Origin: Paenibacillus rubinfantis
GTDB lineage: Bacteria > Bacillota > Bacilli > Paenibacillales > Paenibacillaceae
Direction: 5' to 3'
Assembly: GCF_001486505.1 (NCBI RefSeq)
Contig: NZ_LN909059.1
Location: forward strand, 62,001-126,000
Length of the DNA: 64,000 bases
Both the position numbers and the translations under genes were made by a program. The notes under the pieces were generated by a model. It was not told the DNA's origin. It saw nothing but the letters and a program-made list of their open reading frames with translations, and did not search any database. Below, piece after piece: positions 7,806-15,851 of this stretch (the stretch's first letter is position 1; each line of letters starts with the position of its first letter).

Positions 7806-8692
7806 ACTCCTTTATATGTGACAGATAAATCCTGCAGAAAGTCGGTGGGCCGTCACATAACGGGGAGCGTAAGCGCCGAGCCGTCACAAACAAGGGAGTA
7901 TTATCGGCTTTGTAGCCTCCAACTATCACAAATTGGGGAGCAATAACCGTCGTTTCTGGTGAAAGCTCGGCTTGCTGTCACATAATACGGAGTGAAATAA
8001 AGTCCCAGCGGTCACATTTCAGGGAATAGAAGTGGAGCTGTCACAAAACACGGAGTAAAACTAACTCGGCCGTCACAAAACGGGGAGTCTACACAGGCTA
8101 GCTGTCACAAAACCGGGAGTATTTCCGGTTGCGGTCGCAAATAAAGGAGCCCCATACGGTTAGCTGTCACAAGTTTAGGAGTACGGAAGGCTCGGAGCCG
8201 TCACAAATCAAGGAGTCCAGATATCTTACGGTCACAATATAGGGAGTTCTGAATACATGAATCGGGCAACACGGGTTCTGCTGTCACAAAATGAGGAGCT
8301 TTCCGATGCAAATCCGTGCGGATCGGAGGAAAACCGGGCAGCAAATCAAGTTATACCCCCTGGAGGTAACAAATCGGGTGATAATCCGGGTGTTGGACTC
8401 CCTTCTATGTGACAGCTCCACTCCCCATCTTGTGATAGCTGACTCCCTTAAACGTGCGCGCCAACTCCTTCATTTGTGATTGCTAGACTCCCTAAAACGT
8501 GATGGTAGACTCCTAGATTTGTGACGGTAAAGCCCAATAAAGCCTGTCGTATCAATACTTATGCCGTCTCGTAAACAATTATTCATATATAAATCATTAA
8601 AAAAAGAAAAACAGAATATAAAAACAGACAAATTGCGCTTGGCTTCGTCAAACGCTTAATCATTTTTAATTTTCTGTCACAAAACAAGGAGT
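7806..8692. repeat. Replication origin: about 21 iterons in two orientations and two spacings
   Basis: A 17-bp motif close to GTCACAAAAYRRGGAGT recurs about 21 times. Direct copies start near 7852, 7883, 7924, 7977, 8011, 8040, 8072, 8104, 8134, 8166, 8200, 8231 and 8283, mostly 29-34 bp apart (about three helical turns). Inverted copies start near 8397, 8420, 8442, 8464, 8487 and 8509, 22-23 bp apart (two turns). Isolated copies lie at 7806 (inverted) and 8676 (direct). Some are degenerate, such as GTCGCAAA at 8134. This is the expected binding field for a Rep_3 initiator and abuts the 5' end of the second rep gene. Confidence 0.92.
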
Positions 8693-8938
8693 GGAAATTT
8701 GTAGAACCTTGAAGGTAATATACTAATATATATATTAGAATAATTTCCCGTACAAAGAAAAAAAAATAAAGCCCCCATCCCGATCGACATTCACCGTCCG
8801 CGGCCGCCAAGCGTAAGACGTTGAATGATGGAGGATTTGAGGACTTCATTAAAGTAAAGTTGTGGATAGTGTATCACAATCTTTTTTACCTGTGAAGTCC
8901 CTCTTCCCTATGGCTGGGCAGCATAGAGGTGAGAGGAA
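8693..8938. other. A+T-rich spacer between iterons and third initiator
   Basis: No convincing gene. It contains a perfect palindrome CTAATATATATATTAG (8723-8738) and runs of A, which suit a DNA-unwinding element or an operator. A near-match to a DnaA box (TGTGGATAG) lies at about 8861. The SD of the next gene (GAGAGG) is at its right end. Confidence 0.5.
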
Positions 8939-9925
8939 ATGATAGAGAAAAATCTAAAAGGAACACAGCACAAGCTGCTGTACTACCGGTATCGACCTAC
9001 GGGTACCGAAAAGCCGAAAGTCAGAACCAAAAGCGGATCAGAGCAAGCCTATACCGAGAAAGAACTAGAGAAAATCTTCATCCCCGAAGAAGAAGTTCGT
9101 AAGTTTACCTTGGACAAACATGGGCAGCCTATTCCCTACGTCGACGGGCACGTTACGATTATCAGCAATTATATATTCGATTATTGGAGCCATTTTCTAA
9201 CGGCGGAAGGCGTCGCCCTATACGGCCACCTCAAGCGGTACTGTTATGGCGAGAAAGATTACTGCTGGCCGGATCTCAAGATGATCGGCTTGAAAATGAA
9301 CAAGAGCCGCAACACGATCAAGAAGATCCTCAAATCCTTGGAAGACTTCGGTTTCGTCCTCATGTTCAACGTACAGAACGCCGACAAGAACAACATGGAG
9401 GAAAGCCCCCTGTTCAAAGTGCGGAAGCAAGTCCCCTTTCTACCGCAGGAATTGTACGAGCAGTTACCGACTGAGCTCAAACTCGACCATGACAAGTACA
9501 TGCAGGGGATCGTCACAAATTTTAATCAGATTCTAACGCTTGATTCCGCTGTCGATTTCTCCGAAGTTTATGAGGACGTAATCCGTAAAGGAACAATCGT
9601 CCGAAAAGAAAAATCGACGCTCCATCTGGAGAAAGAAGCCCAAGATAAACTGAAGCTGCTGAAACATCAGCAGACACCCGAGGACATTGAAGTATGGGAT
9701 AAAGCACTGGCAATTATTAAATCCAAAATGTCCGGGCCTTCCTTTAGTACGTGGTTTTTAAATACGTTCGTGATCCAAAGAAACCATAAATATATCGTGT
9801 ACTCCCCTGTGCAATTTACCCGCGATTGGCTGGAGTCGCGCTATAAACGAATGATACTAGAGACCATCCGTTCCATAAATGATCAGATCGTAGACGTCGA
9901 ATTCGATTGTCTGCGACGGGAATGA
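8939..9925 (+). CDS. Replication protein: helix-turn-helix plus DnaA-N-like domain
   Basis: 328 aa from the ATG at 8939 with AGAGGTGAGAGG upstream. The middle (about residues 75-150) holds a winged-helix segment, 'LTAEGVALYGHLKRYCYGEKDYCWPDLKMIGLKMNKSR' in outline, as in plasmid initiators that carry a helix-turn-helix. The C-terminus (about 250-325) matches the DnaA N-terminal domain: 'VWDKALAIIKSKMSG', 'SFSTWFLNTFVI', 'VYSPVQFTRDWLESRY'. In DnaA this domain binds the helicase or its loader, so the protein probably recruits the replisome to DNA bound by its first half. It is followed by a terminator and a second repeat cluster, which may be its own origin. Confidence 0.75.
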   Translation: MIEKNLKGTQHKLLYYRYRPTGTEKPKVRTKSGSEQAYTEKELEKIFIPEEEVRKFTLDKHGQPIPYVDGHVTIISNYIFDYWSHFLTAEGVALYGHLKRYCYGEKDYCWPDLKMIGLKMNKSRNTIKKILKSLEDFGFVLMFNVQNADKNNMEESPLFKVRKQVPFLPQELYEQLPTELKLDHDKYMQGIVTNFNQILTLDSAVDFSEVYEDVIRKGTIVRKEKSTLHLEKEAQDKLKLLKHQQTPEDIEVWDKALAIIKSKMSGPSFSTWFLNTFVIQRNHKYIVYSPVQFTRDWLESRYKRMILETIRSINDQIVDVEFDCLRRE

Positions 9926-9929
9926 TTAA

Positions 9930-9962
9930 GAGCTGGCGATCCTGCCATGCTCATTTTTTTTG
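9930..9962 (+). terminator. Terminator of the third rep gene
   Basis: GAGCTGGC/GCCATGCTC stem followed by ATTTTTTTT, starting 5 nt after the stop codon at 9925. Confidence 0.85.
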
Positions 9963-9974
9963 CCCTATCGCCGT

Positions 9975-10236
9975 ATCTCGAATTCCGAGAGGCGGCGTAT
10001 AGATTATTGAAATGCCGCCTCTCAGTTTTTGACATGCGGGGTATAGGATTTTGAAAGGCGATGTTTCTCAAAATCTGAGAATCGGGTTTATCCACATAAA
10101 TACCGCCTCTCAAATTCTGAATAGCGGGGTTTCGAAATTGGATAGGCTTGGCCGCATTTCAAGACTTGAAAGACCCTATCCCCAAAATTGAGATAATCCA
10201 TCCGCAAAAATGAGATACCCTTTGTCAAAATCCGAG
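9975..10236. repeat. Second repeat cluster with a DnaA box, possible second origin
   Basis: A degenerate palindromic element near CTCAAAWTYTGAG recurs at about 9977, 10021, 10066, 10108, 10183, 10205 and 10225. A longer unit starting 'CCGCCTCTCA' and followed by 'GCGGGGT' occurs twice (about 10015-10060 and 10103-10150). A perfect DnaA box TTATCCACA lies at 10088-10096. An A+T-rich stretch with no gene follows to about 10350. Position and content suggest an origin for the preceding initiator, but an operator cluster is also possible. Confidence 0.6.
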
Positions 10237-10351
10237 TAGAAATAAATACGAATTTAAGTAATTGAATTAAACAATACAATTAAGAAATACGATTCTATTA
10301 TTATCATCACTATTATAAATGCAGGTAAAATATTCTCTGGATCTAACACAC

Positions 10352-10392
10352 AAAAAAAAAGAACAAGCGGAGGAGGTCCCCGCCTGTTCTTT
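10352..10392 (-). terminator. Terminator of the leader B operon
   Basis: On the minus strand AAAGAACAGGCGG pairs with CCGCTTGTTCTTT and is followed by a run of T. It sits just after the Spo0E-like gene, the last gene of the operon. Confidence 0.9.
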
Positions 10393-10401
10393 GAACAGCT
10401 T

Positions 10402-10581
10402 TTATTTCACCCTCTTTTGCGAAGACATGGACAAGACCGAATACTCGTTAAGCAAGCTGTCCAGCTCCTGTGATTTCTTCAGCACATATGGCGAACGAAC
10501 GCCAAAACGCTCTCCCGCACGATTCAACACTTCCCTCTTACGTCGAATCGCTTCTTCAATATCTTTAATGGACTTCGACAT
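10402..10581 (-). CDS. Spo0E-like aspartyl phosphatase
   Basis: 59 aa from the ATG at 10581, with GGGGGG 6 nt upstream; longer readings lack an SD. The sequence is a short two-helix protein with 'IEEAIRRKREVLN' and the family hallmark 'SQELDSLLNEY' (S-x-x-LD). Spo0E proteins dephosphorylate Spo0A~P and delay sporulation. A plasmid copy could hold the host in a state suited to transfer or maintenance, which is inference. It is the last cistron of the operon that starts at leader B, directly before a strong terminator. Confidence 0.8.
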   Translation of the reverse strand: MSKSIKDIEEAIRRKREVLNRAGERFGVRSPYVLKKSQELDSLLNEYSVLSMSSQKRVK

Positions 10582-10615
10582 CCGTATCCCCCCGGTTCTG
10601 AAAATGGTTAGTCGA

Positions 10616-12346
10616 TCATTGAGCATTCCGCCAAAAACGGTCATCCGAAAAAATGCCAGCTTGCATCAGCACTTCCCACCATTTGCGGAAAGCAGCGTTA
10701 ATCAACAGCCTTTCTTCGCCGGTCGGATACGGACCGCCAAACTGCGTCCCATAAACCAAATAGGAATCGGTTAAACGGGCTTCAGCTAGTTCATCCTCGA
10801 TCCAAGCCTCGAACGCTCTTGCAAAAAGCTCATGATTCCGGCGCCAATACTGTCCTCTTGCCTTTGCATCAGCATAAAACAGACTTTCGTCGGAAGGGAT
10901 GTAGAACTCCGTCGGTACCGCCCTCCCCGCATCCTTCAGCAGATTACAGTACATGAAGCCGATATCCGTCCACATGTTCTTCTTGACGCGATATTGCCCC
11001 ACCAAAGATCTAAGTGCTGCGCTCACGTCGTAGCCGTTCTTCGCGAGCTTCGCTTTGACGCTTTCGTAGTAACGATTTTTTGGCTGCGGAAGCGGGTCAG
11101 GAACTTTCACCAAACGGCGGCCAGTCCCCTCTTTGATTGCTTTCATCAACGACGCAAAAGCCGTTTTCACTTCGTTTGGCAGGTACGGACCCGCTTCGGA
11201 TCCCGATATAAAAGCGCGCTTGCCGTTCACGAACCGATACGAATACGAATACAGGTTTTGGTCTAGCGCATGCGCCCACTCGTGGCATTGCGCACCGCCA
11301 CCGCGATATTTCGTAAGGTTCATGACGTTCGTCATTGGTTCAAAATGCGCTGCTGCTGCGCCGCTCCCCCGGGCTCCGTAAGCGATCCCGAGTGCGCCGT
11401 AAAAAGAAATGGCTTTACGCGGGAGCTTTAAGATCGTGGCCAGGTCTGCCCAAGCATTCCCCGAGCAGAGAACATGATAACGGCCGGCAGCGTCCTCGAC
11501 GTAATTGCCAAACTGGACTCCCCGGAATCCATACTGTTCAATAATGTCCTCCGGCTTATTCACGCCCGAGGGCTCCTTTGAGAGTCGAATGACCTCATCC
11601 GGCACCATTCGCTCCCATACGGTCTTGTTTGACTTCCGGTTGACGCTATGCTCCCTGCGCACCGCCCAGTTCCAATCACGTCCTTCTTCGGATTCGAAGG
11701 CACGATCGAATATCTTTCGGTACCCAGGGCCGGATCGGTTTTTGGCTATGAAGAGCGACTGAAAACGATCCCCAAGCGACAGCCAATGCGCGAATGTCAT
11801 CAACTCAGGCTCACGTTGCACCTTCTGCTCATACCGCGTGTAATAGGCTTTACGGGCGCACTCGCGCAGCGTCAAAACCGCCGCCTGGACGGCGTCCACC
11901 GACTTGGCATCCGAGAACAGCGCTTTCAACTCGATCACCGCTTGAATGAAGTACCGTCTCTGAAGAGGATCATCTGCCGGCCGCTGGCTCACTCGATCCC
12001 AAATCTGCTTGATCACGAATGCCGCCTCGGACGTATATCCCTCTTCTTGAAACCTTTCCGCACGAAGCGAGCCGACCAGTTCGTCCTTGCAGACCATCTG
12101 ATACGCCTGTGTGGGATCTTCCTCAATCGCTTCTTGCCATTCAGCGGAAAACATCGCGTGCGAAGATGCAAGATGCTTGCGCGCGCCAAGCAGTTCCTCA
12201 CCGCAATCGTAAGCGTATTGCTTGCGCAATGATCCTGTGGTGCCACGGGTGTCGGCCGCCGTGACAGCGATTTGAGTCGCCGGAACCGCGTTGCATTCGT
12301 CGAACGTGAAATAGTCAAACAGCGAAAAAGCCAATTGTTCGGTCAC
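10616..12346 (-). CDS. Large polyvalent-type protein with LPD1-like domain and HExxH motif
   Basis: 576 aa; the start is a GTG with GGAGG 10 nt upstream. The middle has 'EDIIEQYGFRGVQFGNYV' (about residues 275-292), the signature I associate with LPD1, a domain of large polyvalent proteins that mobile elements send or express on entry. About 60 residues later 'QCHEWAHALD' is an HExxH zinc-protease motif, and 'ARAFEAWIED' further on could supply the third ligand. The N-terminus reads QLAFSLFDYF, like the QIDLFDYL start of two other proteins here (see 35.4 and 36.3 kb). A metalloprotease role on entry is inference. A short GC hairpin (12367-12385) lies just upstream of its SD. Confidence 0.65.
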   Translation of the reverse strand: MTEQLAFSLFDYFTFDECNAVPATQIAVTAADTRGTTGSLRKQYAYDCGEELLGARKHLASSHAMFSAEWQEAIEEDPTQAYQMVCKDELVGSLRAERFQEEGYTSEAAFVIKQIWDRVSQRPADDPLQRRYFIQAVIELKALFSDAKSVDAVQAAVLTLRECARKAYYTRYEQKVQREPELMTFAHWLSLGDRFQSLFIAKNRSGPGYRKIFDRAFESEEGRDWNWAVRREHSVNRKSNKTVWERMVPDEVIRLSKEPSGVNKPEDIIEQYGFRGVQFGNYVEDAAGRYHVLCSGNAWADLATILKLPRKAISFYGALGIAYGARGSGAAAAHFEPMTNVMNLTKYRGGGAQCHEWAHALDQNLYSYSYRFVNGKRAFISGSEAGPYLPNEVKTAFASLMKAIKEGTGRRLVKVPDPLPQPKNRYYESVKAKLAKNGYDVSAALRSLVGQYRVKKNMWTDIGFMYCNLLKDAGRAVPTEFYIPSDESLFYADAKARGQYWRRNHELFARAFEAWIEDELAEARLTDSYLVYGTQFGGPYPTGEERLLINAAFRKWWEVLMQAGIFSDDRFWRNAQ

Positions 12347-12425
12347 GAATCCTCAACCTCCATATCCCTCCGCCCGTGGCGGAGGATGTTTAATCGTCCG
12401 CCAGGACGTCGGAAACTATGGATGC

Positions 12426-12638
12426 TTACCTTTTTACTTGCGGGACAAGATCAAGCTCCCAATCCGCATCGAACAAGTATGCGAGATCTTCTTTGGAAAG
12501 CGGCGGGAGCATCATTTGATCGAATTCCTCATCAAGGAGGAAATCCTCCTCGTCCAGCGATGCAAAAAAGTCGAGATTCCGTTTTACCCAATTCATTGCC
12601 AAGAACGACTGACAAAGCCGTTTAAGCCATTCCAGCAT
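12426..12638 (-). CDS. Small acidic hypothetical protein
   Basis: 70 aa from the ATG at 12638, with GGAGGAATAGAG directly upstream; this decides the start against a longer reading that would overlap the previous gene. It has a short helical N-terminus (MLEWLKRLCQSF) and then a very acidic stretch 'LDEEDFLLDEEFD', ending ELDLVPQVKR. Strong acidity on a small element-borne protein could mean DNA mimicry or an anti-restriction role, but nothing specific is seen. A long hairpin (12651-12709) precedes its SD. Confidence 0.6.
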   Translation of the reverse strand: MLEWLKRLCQSFLAMNWVKRNLDFFASLDEEDFLLDEEFDQMMLPPLSKEDLAYLFDADWELDLVPQVKR

Positions 12639-12650
12639 CTCTATTCCTCC

Positions 12651-12709
12651 TAGTGACACCCCCGGCCAGGAGGGATGTCGAATTTCATCCCCCTGGCGGG
12701 TAGTGACTA
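12651..12709 (-). other. Long intercistronic hairpin
   Basis: TAGTCACTACCCGCCAGGGG and its imperfect complement form a stem of more than 20 bp with an 8-nt loop, ending next to the SD of the gene at 12638. There is no T-run, so it is not a terminator; mRNA processing or protection is possible. Confidence 0.6.
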
Positions 12710-12717
12710 GAAGCGGG

Positions 12718-13158
12718 TTATTTCCCCCAGCTAATACGCCGATACAGCTGCATCGTGTTGACGAACAGGCAGACCGAATATAGGCCGGCGATTGCGTAGT
12801 ACAGTGCCGCTTGCTCCTCGACCGCCAGCATAAAGGCGCGAGCACCAAAAATCGTAAAGACGCCCTGTAAGATCAAGTCGTCGCGGAACCGCTTAATTCG
12901 TTTCAGCAAGCTGCCGCGTCTAACAAGCTGCAGTTCGTTGTGACGTTCCCATGTGTATGCTTCCAAGCTGACAACAGGGATACAGTTGTCCCGAAACTGG
13001 TTCCACTCATACTTGACCTTATAGACGAACTGATCGACGATCGGCTCATAGTAGCTTTCTTGAACGACTCCGGTCATCCCCCTGCGAACGCCGCTGATCA
13101 CCTCTACGGTATCGTCAGTACGGAAACGACCACGAATGCTCTTAACGAATCCAAACAT
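12718..13158 (-). CDS. KOW-like domain plus two membrane helices, unknown function
   Basis: 146 aa from the ATG at 13158 (GTAGGA just upstream). The N-terminal part 'RTDDTVEVISGVRRGMTGVVQ' (about residues 12-33) looks like a KOW motif of the NusG/ribosomal L24 type; it continues with a basic linker (LVRRGSLLKRIKRFRDD). The C-terminal third has two hydrophobic segments (about 97-115 and 119-136). This is a small inner-membrane protein with a nucleic-acid-binding-like head. It lies in the leader B operon. No NGN domain is visible, so it is not a full NusG or LoaP. Confidence 0.55.
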   Translation of the reverse strand: MFGFVKSIRGRFRTDDTVEVISGVRRGMTGVVQESYYEPIVDQFVYKVKYEWNQFRDNCIPVVSLEAYTWERHNELQLVRRGSLLKRIKRFRDDLILQGVFTIFGARAFMLAVEEQAALYYAIAGLYSVCLFVNTMQLYRRISWGK

Positions 13159-13195
13159 TCCTACCCTATCCCCTTTCGGTTGTGTGAAAAGTTAA

Positions 13196-13363
13196 TTACG
13201 CATCGAGTTCGCCGTGCGCATAAAGCTCAAGAATCGAATCCAAGAACCACGACAATGCGCCGGAGACAACCTTAGAAGATAAAGCAGAGATAGCCGTCTC
13301 GGAATGGGTTGCGATTACGATTAAGAGCATCAGTCCAATAACACTCCAAAATGTTTTTTTCAT
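13196..13363 (-). CDS. Small secreted or membrane peptide
   Basis: 55 aa, shorter than most gene finders keep. The ATG at 13363 overlaps the stop of the DndC-like gene as ATGA, and GAGGGG lies 8 nt upstream inside that gene. The N-terminus is MKKTFWSVIGLMLLIVIATH, a typical short signal or anchor sequence; the rest (SETAISALSS ... ELYAHGELDA) is a mildly amphipathic helix. It is probably translationally coupled to the gene before it. The function is unknown. Confidence 0.65.
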   Translation of the reverse strand: MKKTFWSVIGLMLLIVIATHSETAISALSSKVVSGALSWFLDSILELYAHGELDA

Positions 13364-15240
13364 ACCAAGCACCCCTCGTTCATCTTTTGTTGCGTCAGAA
13401 CCCGCTCAATGGCCGCCGCGTCTTCTGGAGAAGGCTGATCGATTCCGGTTCCGAACGGATCGAATACGGAGTGACCGAACATCCTGCGGAACGGGCCAGA
13501 TAAGCCGAGAAGTTTGTATATTGCCTCCCGGAAACGCTCAGTGACAGGGAAACCTTCGATTGACTCCCGCTCCAACACCATCTGATAAGCGGTGATGATT
13601 TCGCTCTCCCGCCATTCAATGTTAAGCCGAGCCATCGTTTCTAAAAGGAGCGTCCGGCAATCGATGGTAAGGTCTCCGATGCCGCTGCCGATTTTCGACT
13701 TCCCGATTCGCTGGAAGCCCGAAATCCCCCCGTACCGAATGTCCTGTCCGATCGCCTTTAACACTGCCCGAAATTGGTAATACTTTTCATATTCGGGAAA
13801 CGTGCTGATCAGGTTGCCCATGCTCTTGTCCTGCGAGATCGTACAAGCCCAGCAGCCTAGCCTTGCAGATTTCCCGCATTGCATCACGGCTTCGTTGTCG
13901 TTTACAACCGCGGCGCCGAGCGGGCATTCGCTGCCTGCGGCGTTGCCGTAAAAGGCAAGCAGTTCCGTATTGCGTGCGCCCTTCCACGGTGCCCTGTTGA
14001 AAGCAAGATATGTGACGACCTCCTGCTTCGTCCAGTCGCGGATCGGTGAGGCAGTCCGGATGTTTCCGACAGGGTGATGCCCGTAGAAGTCATCCCCGAA
14101 ATGCTTCGACAAGCTGCGCCTCCGCTGAACGCTTTCGTTATCCCGAGTCCCGAGCACCAGGACCGTGTCCTCTGCACCGTCGGCGAGAAACACCGCTTCA
14201 AGAAATTCGCGGGCAGGCTCCACCTTGAGGCGGCGGACGCAATACTTAAAATTTACGGATGGGCTTTGGTATGATTTACCAATAATGCAGACAAGCAGCG
14301 TATTGTCTTCTCTAGGCTCCACAATGTGATACTCGATCCACGGAAATGATTTGCAGAGCGAGTCCCGCAATTCATGGATAATTTTTTTGACCCCGGGATT
14401 TTCGACAAGCGTATCTGCCGAGATGACCATAATCCGCTTCGTCGGATCCGGATTCTGAATCGCATGCTCGATCATGAGCTGAAGCGTAAGTCGAGAATCG
14501 ACCCCGCCCGAATTTAATAGCCCAATAATCGAATGTTCATCGTAAATTTTCTTGATCTTCGCCCGCGTTACGGCCAGCAGCTCGTCATCGACCTTATCGA
14601 GAAAATCTAAGGACTCCCCTTCGGCGACCCGGGCCGATTTTTTCGGAGGCTCGCTCATCTCGAAACCGAAGAAATCGAAAGCCGGCTGGCACCGCTCTTT
14701 AGGAAACGGAAGCGGGACATTGCTTGCGCCGTATGGTGGAATGTCGAGGAAGTAAATCTCGACGAGCAGCGCGCAAGTCGAATGGAACGCATAAACCTGA
14801 AACTTATGCTTCGGGCTCATGTAGCTCCAGTTGTCCATGCTTGGATAAAGTGCGTCGTAGAAGACGTCCATTACGTCGAAAGCCGTGGACGCAACGAGCG
14901 CATCGATCGCGGCTTGCTCTGGCATTTTTAGCTCGAATCCGGATTCCTCCAAAAATAAAAAAAGCGACCCTTGGACGGAATCGCGCCGGAAGATGTCGTG
15001 CCATGAAAAGCCGCTGTCGGGGGCAATGCAATCTGCCTGAGGTCGATCTTTGATGAAGTGGTGGATCGCATAGTAAGCCCCGTTCTGAAAGATTCCAGTA
15101 CAGTCCCGAATAACGCCGTTAAACGAAAACCCTTCCGCCTCCAAGTAATCCCACAAATCTAAAACGACGGAACAGTAGTCCTTCAACCGGTCGTCGATCG
15201 CAACCTTCGTGTTGTTATCTACCAACTCATAAGTTTGCAT
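13360..15240 (-). CDS. DndC-like PP-loop / PAPS-reductase-family protein with a long N-terminal extension
   Basis: 626 aa from the ATG at 15240 (GAGGTAATAGAGACA upstream). Residues 1-220 are an uncharacterised extension. The PP-loop SGGVDS is at 244-249 and binds ATP. It is followed by 'YCVRRLK' (Cys334), 'LGTRDNES..R' (363-373), 'SPIRDWTKQEV' (398-408), 'ECPLG' (Cys439) and 'GCWACT' (Cys463, Cys466). This set, with cysteines placed to hold an Fe-S cluster, matches DndC, the sulfur-transfer enzyme of DNA phosphorothioation, more than sulfate-assimilation PAPS reductases. No dndA, B, D or E is nearby. It may modify DNA or tRNA with host partners, or do another adenylation-type reaction. Confidence 0.75.
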   Translation of the reverse strand: MQTYELVDNNTKVAIDDRLKDYCSVVLDLWDYLEAEGFSFNGVIRDCTGIFQNGAYYAIHHFIKDRPQADCIAPDSGFSWHDIFRRDSVQGSLFLFLEESGFELKMPEQAAIDALVASTAFDVMDVFYDALYPSMDNWSYMSPKHKFQVYAFHSTCALLVEIYFLDIPPYGASNVPLPFPKERCQPAFDFFGFEMSEPPKKSARVAEGESLDFLDKVDDELLAVTRAKIKKIYDEHSIIGLLNSGGVDSRLTLQLMIEHAIQNPDPTKRIMVISADTLVENPGVKKIIHELRDSLCKSFPWIEYHIVEPREDNTLLVCIIGKSYQSPSVNFKYCVRRLKVEPAREFLEAVFLADGAEDTVLVLGTRDNESVQRRRSLSKHFGDDFYGHHPVGNIRTASPIRDWTKQEVVTYLAFNRAPWKGARNTELLAFYGNAAGSECPLGAAVVNDNEAVMQCGKSARLGCWACTISQDKSMGNLISTFPEYEKYYQFRAVLKAIGQDIRYGGISGFQRIGKSKIGSGIGDLTIDCRTLLLETMARLNIEWRESEIITAYQMVLERESIEGFPVTERFREAIYKLLGLSGPFRRMFGHSVFDPFGTGIDQPSPEDAAAIERVLTQQKMNEGCLV

Positions 15241-15257
15241 TGTCTCTATTACCTCCC

Positions 15258-15551
15258 TCAGCTGTTGGAGCTATGCACATTGTAGTAGATCCGAATGTAG
15301 TGCTCGTCAACGATCTCGTAGGCGTGAAGCAGGAAGTATTGGTGCATGGAGTGCCGAAAATACTCTCGCTCCTTCCGGATGAACGCCATGACTTCTTCGA
15401 TGGTGTCAAACGTCTTGGTGTTCGGAAACCGCGGCGGTACGATCCGATGAATATTGGACAACGATAGCAGTACTTTACCGTCCTTCCCGTAGACCTTCAG
15501 CGTTTTAAGATAGTCGTTTTCGATTTCAGCCTGCAGATCGTCCATAAACAT
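15258..15551 (-). CDS. Hypothetical protein, first gene of the leader B operon
   Basis: 97 aa from the ATG at 15551 with GGAGGAATAGGG upstream. It has a beta-rich first half 'YLKTLKVYGKDGKVLLSLSNIHRIVPPRF' in outline, then a helix-rich half 'TIEEVMAFIRKEREYF' and an aromatic end 'HYIRIYYNVHSS'. No recognised family. It precedes the DndC-like gene by 17 nt, so the two are cotranscribed. Confidence 0.6.
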   Translation of the reverse strand: MFMDDLQAEIENDYLKTLKVYGKDGKVLLSLSNIHRIVPPRFPNTKTFDTIEEVMAFIRKEREYFRHSMHQYFLLHAYEIVDEHYIRIYYNVHSSNS

Positions 15552-15577
15552 CCCTATTCCTCCTCTTTTTTGGGCAC

Positions 15578-15756
15578 AAAAAAAGAAGGCCCCAAAGACA
15601 TACGTGTACCGTACGCTTTATGACCTTCCTGTTTCAGTCCGTTATTTATTCGCTGTGAAGCTACCCCTACTTCGCCGAATCGTCAACGGCAAAGAAAAAA
15701 ATAAAGGTGATTCTCATAATATTTTTATTATATCGCTTGCAGGGAAGGATTGTAAA
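15578..15756 (-). promoter_or_regulatory. Leader B: promoter, conserved hairpin and terminator
   Basis: TTTACA (15756-15751), an 18-nt spacer and TATAAT (15732-15727) form a clear promoter. About 33 nt after the -10 comes hairpin CTTTGCCG/CGGCGAAG (15694-15670), a G-U variant of leader A's stem. A terminator GAAGGTC...GGCCTTC with seven T follows (15628-15578), carrying GTACGGTAC in its apical part. The first gene starts 27 nt after it. Leader C shares the promoter spacing and the apical sequence. Confidence 0.75.
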
Positions 15757-15851
15757 TATTGTGTAGCTCTCTTAAAATAATGGTATAGGAACGAGCTCGG
15801 TTGAGCCGAACCTATCACACTCGTATTCGCAGCGGCTATTCGTGGTCCGTC

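Noticed and set aside
7806..8692. CRISPR array
   Set aside because: Repeats are short (17 bp), degenerate, in both orientations and without spacers of constant length; they are iterons.
8583..8849. 88-codon minus-strand frame in the origin region
   Set aside because: Lies in A+T-rich origin DNA with an iteron inside it, has odd composition (runs of Phe, Tyr, Ile) and no clear SD.
12426..12848. 140-aa version of the acidic protein
   Set aside because: The upstream part overlaps the KOW-like gene in another frame; the start at 12638 has a strong SD.
12718..13158. LoaP/NusG-type antiterminator as partner of the leaders
   Set aside because: A KOW-like motif is present, but there is no NGN domain and the rest is two membrane helices; not enough to claim it.
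13360..15240. Complete DNA phosphorothioation (dnd) system
   Set aside because: Only the DndC-like gene is present; dndB, D, E and a cysteine desulfurase are not in the window.
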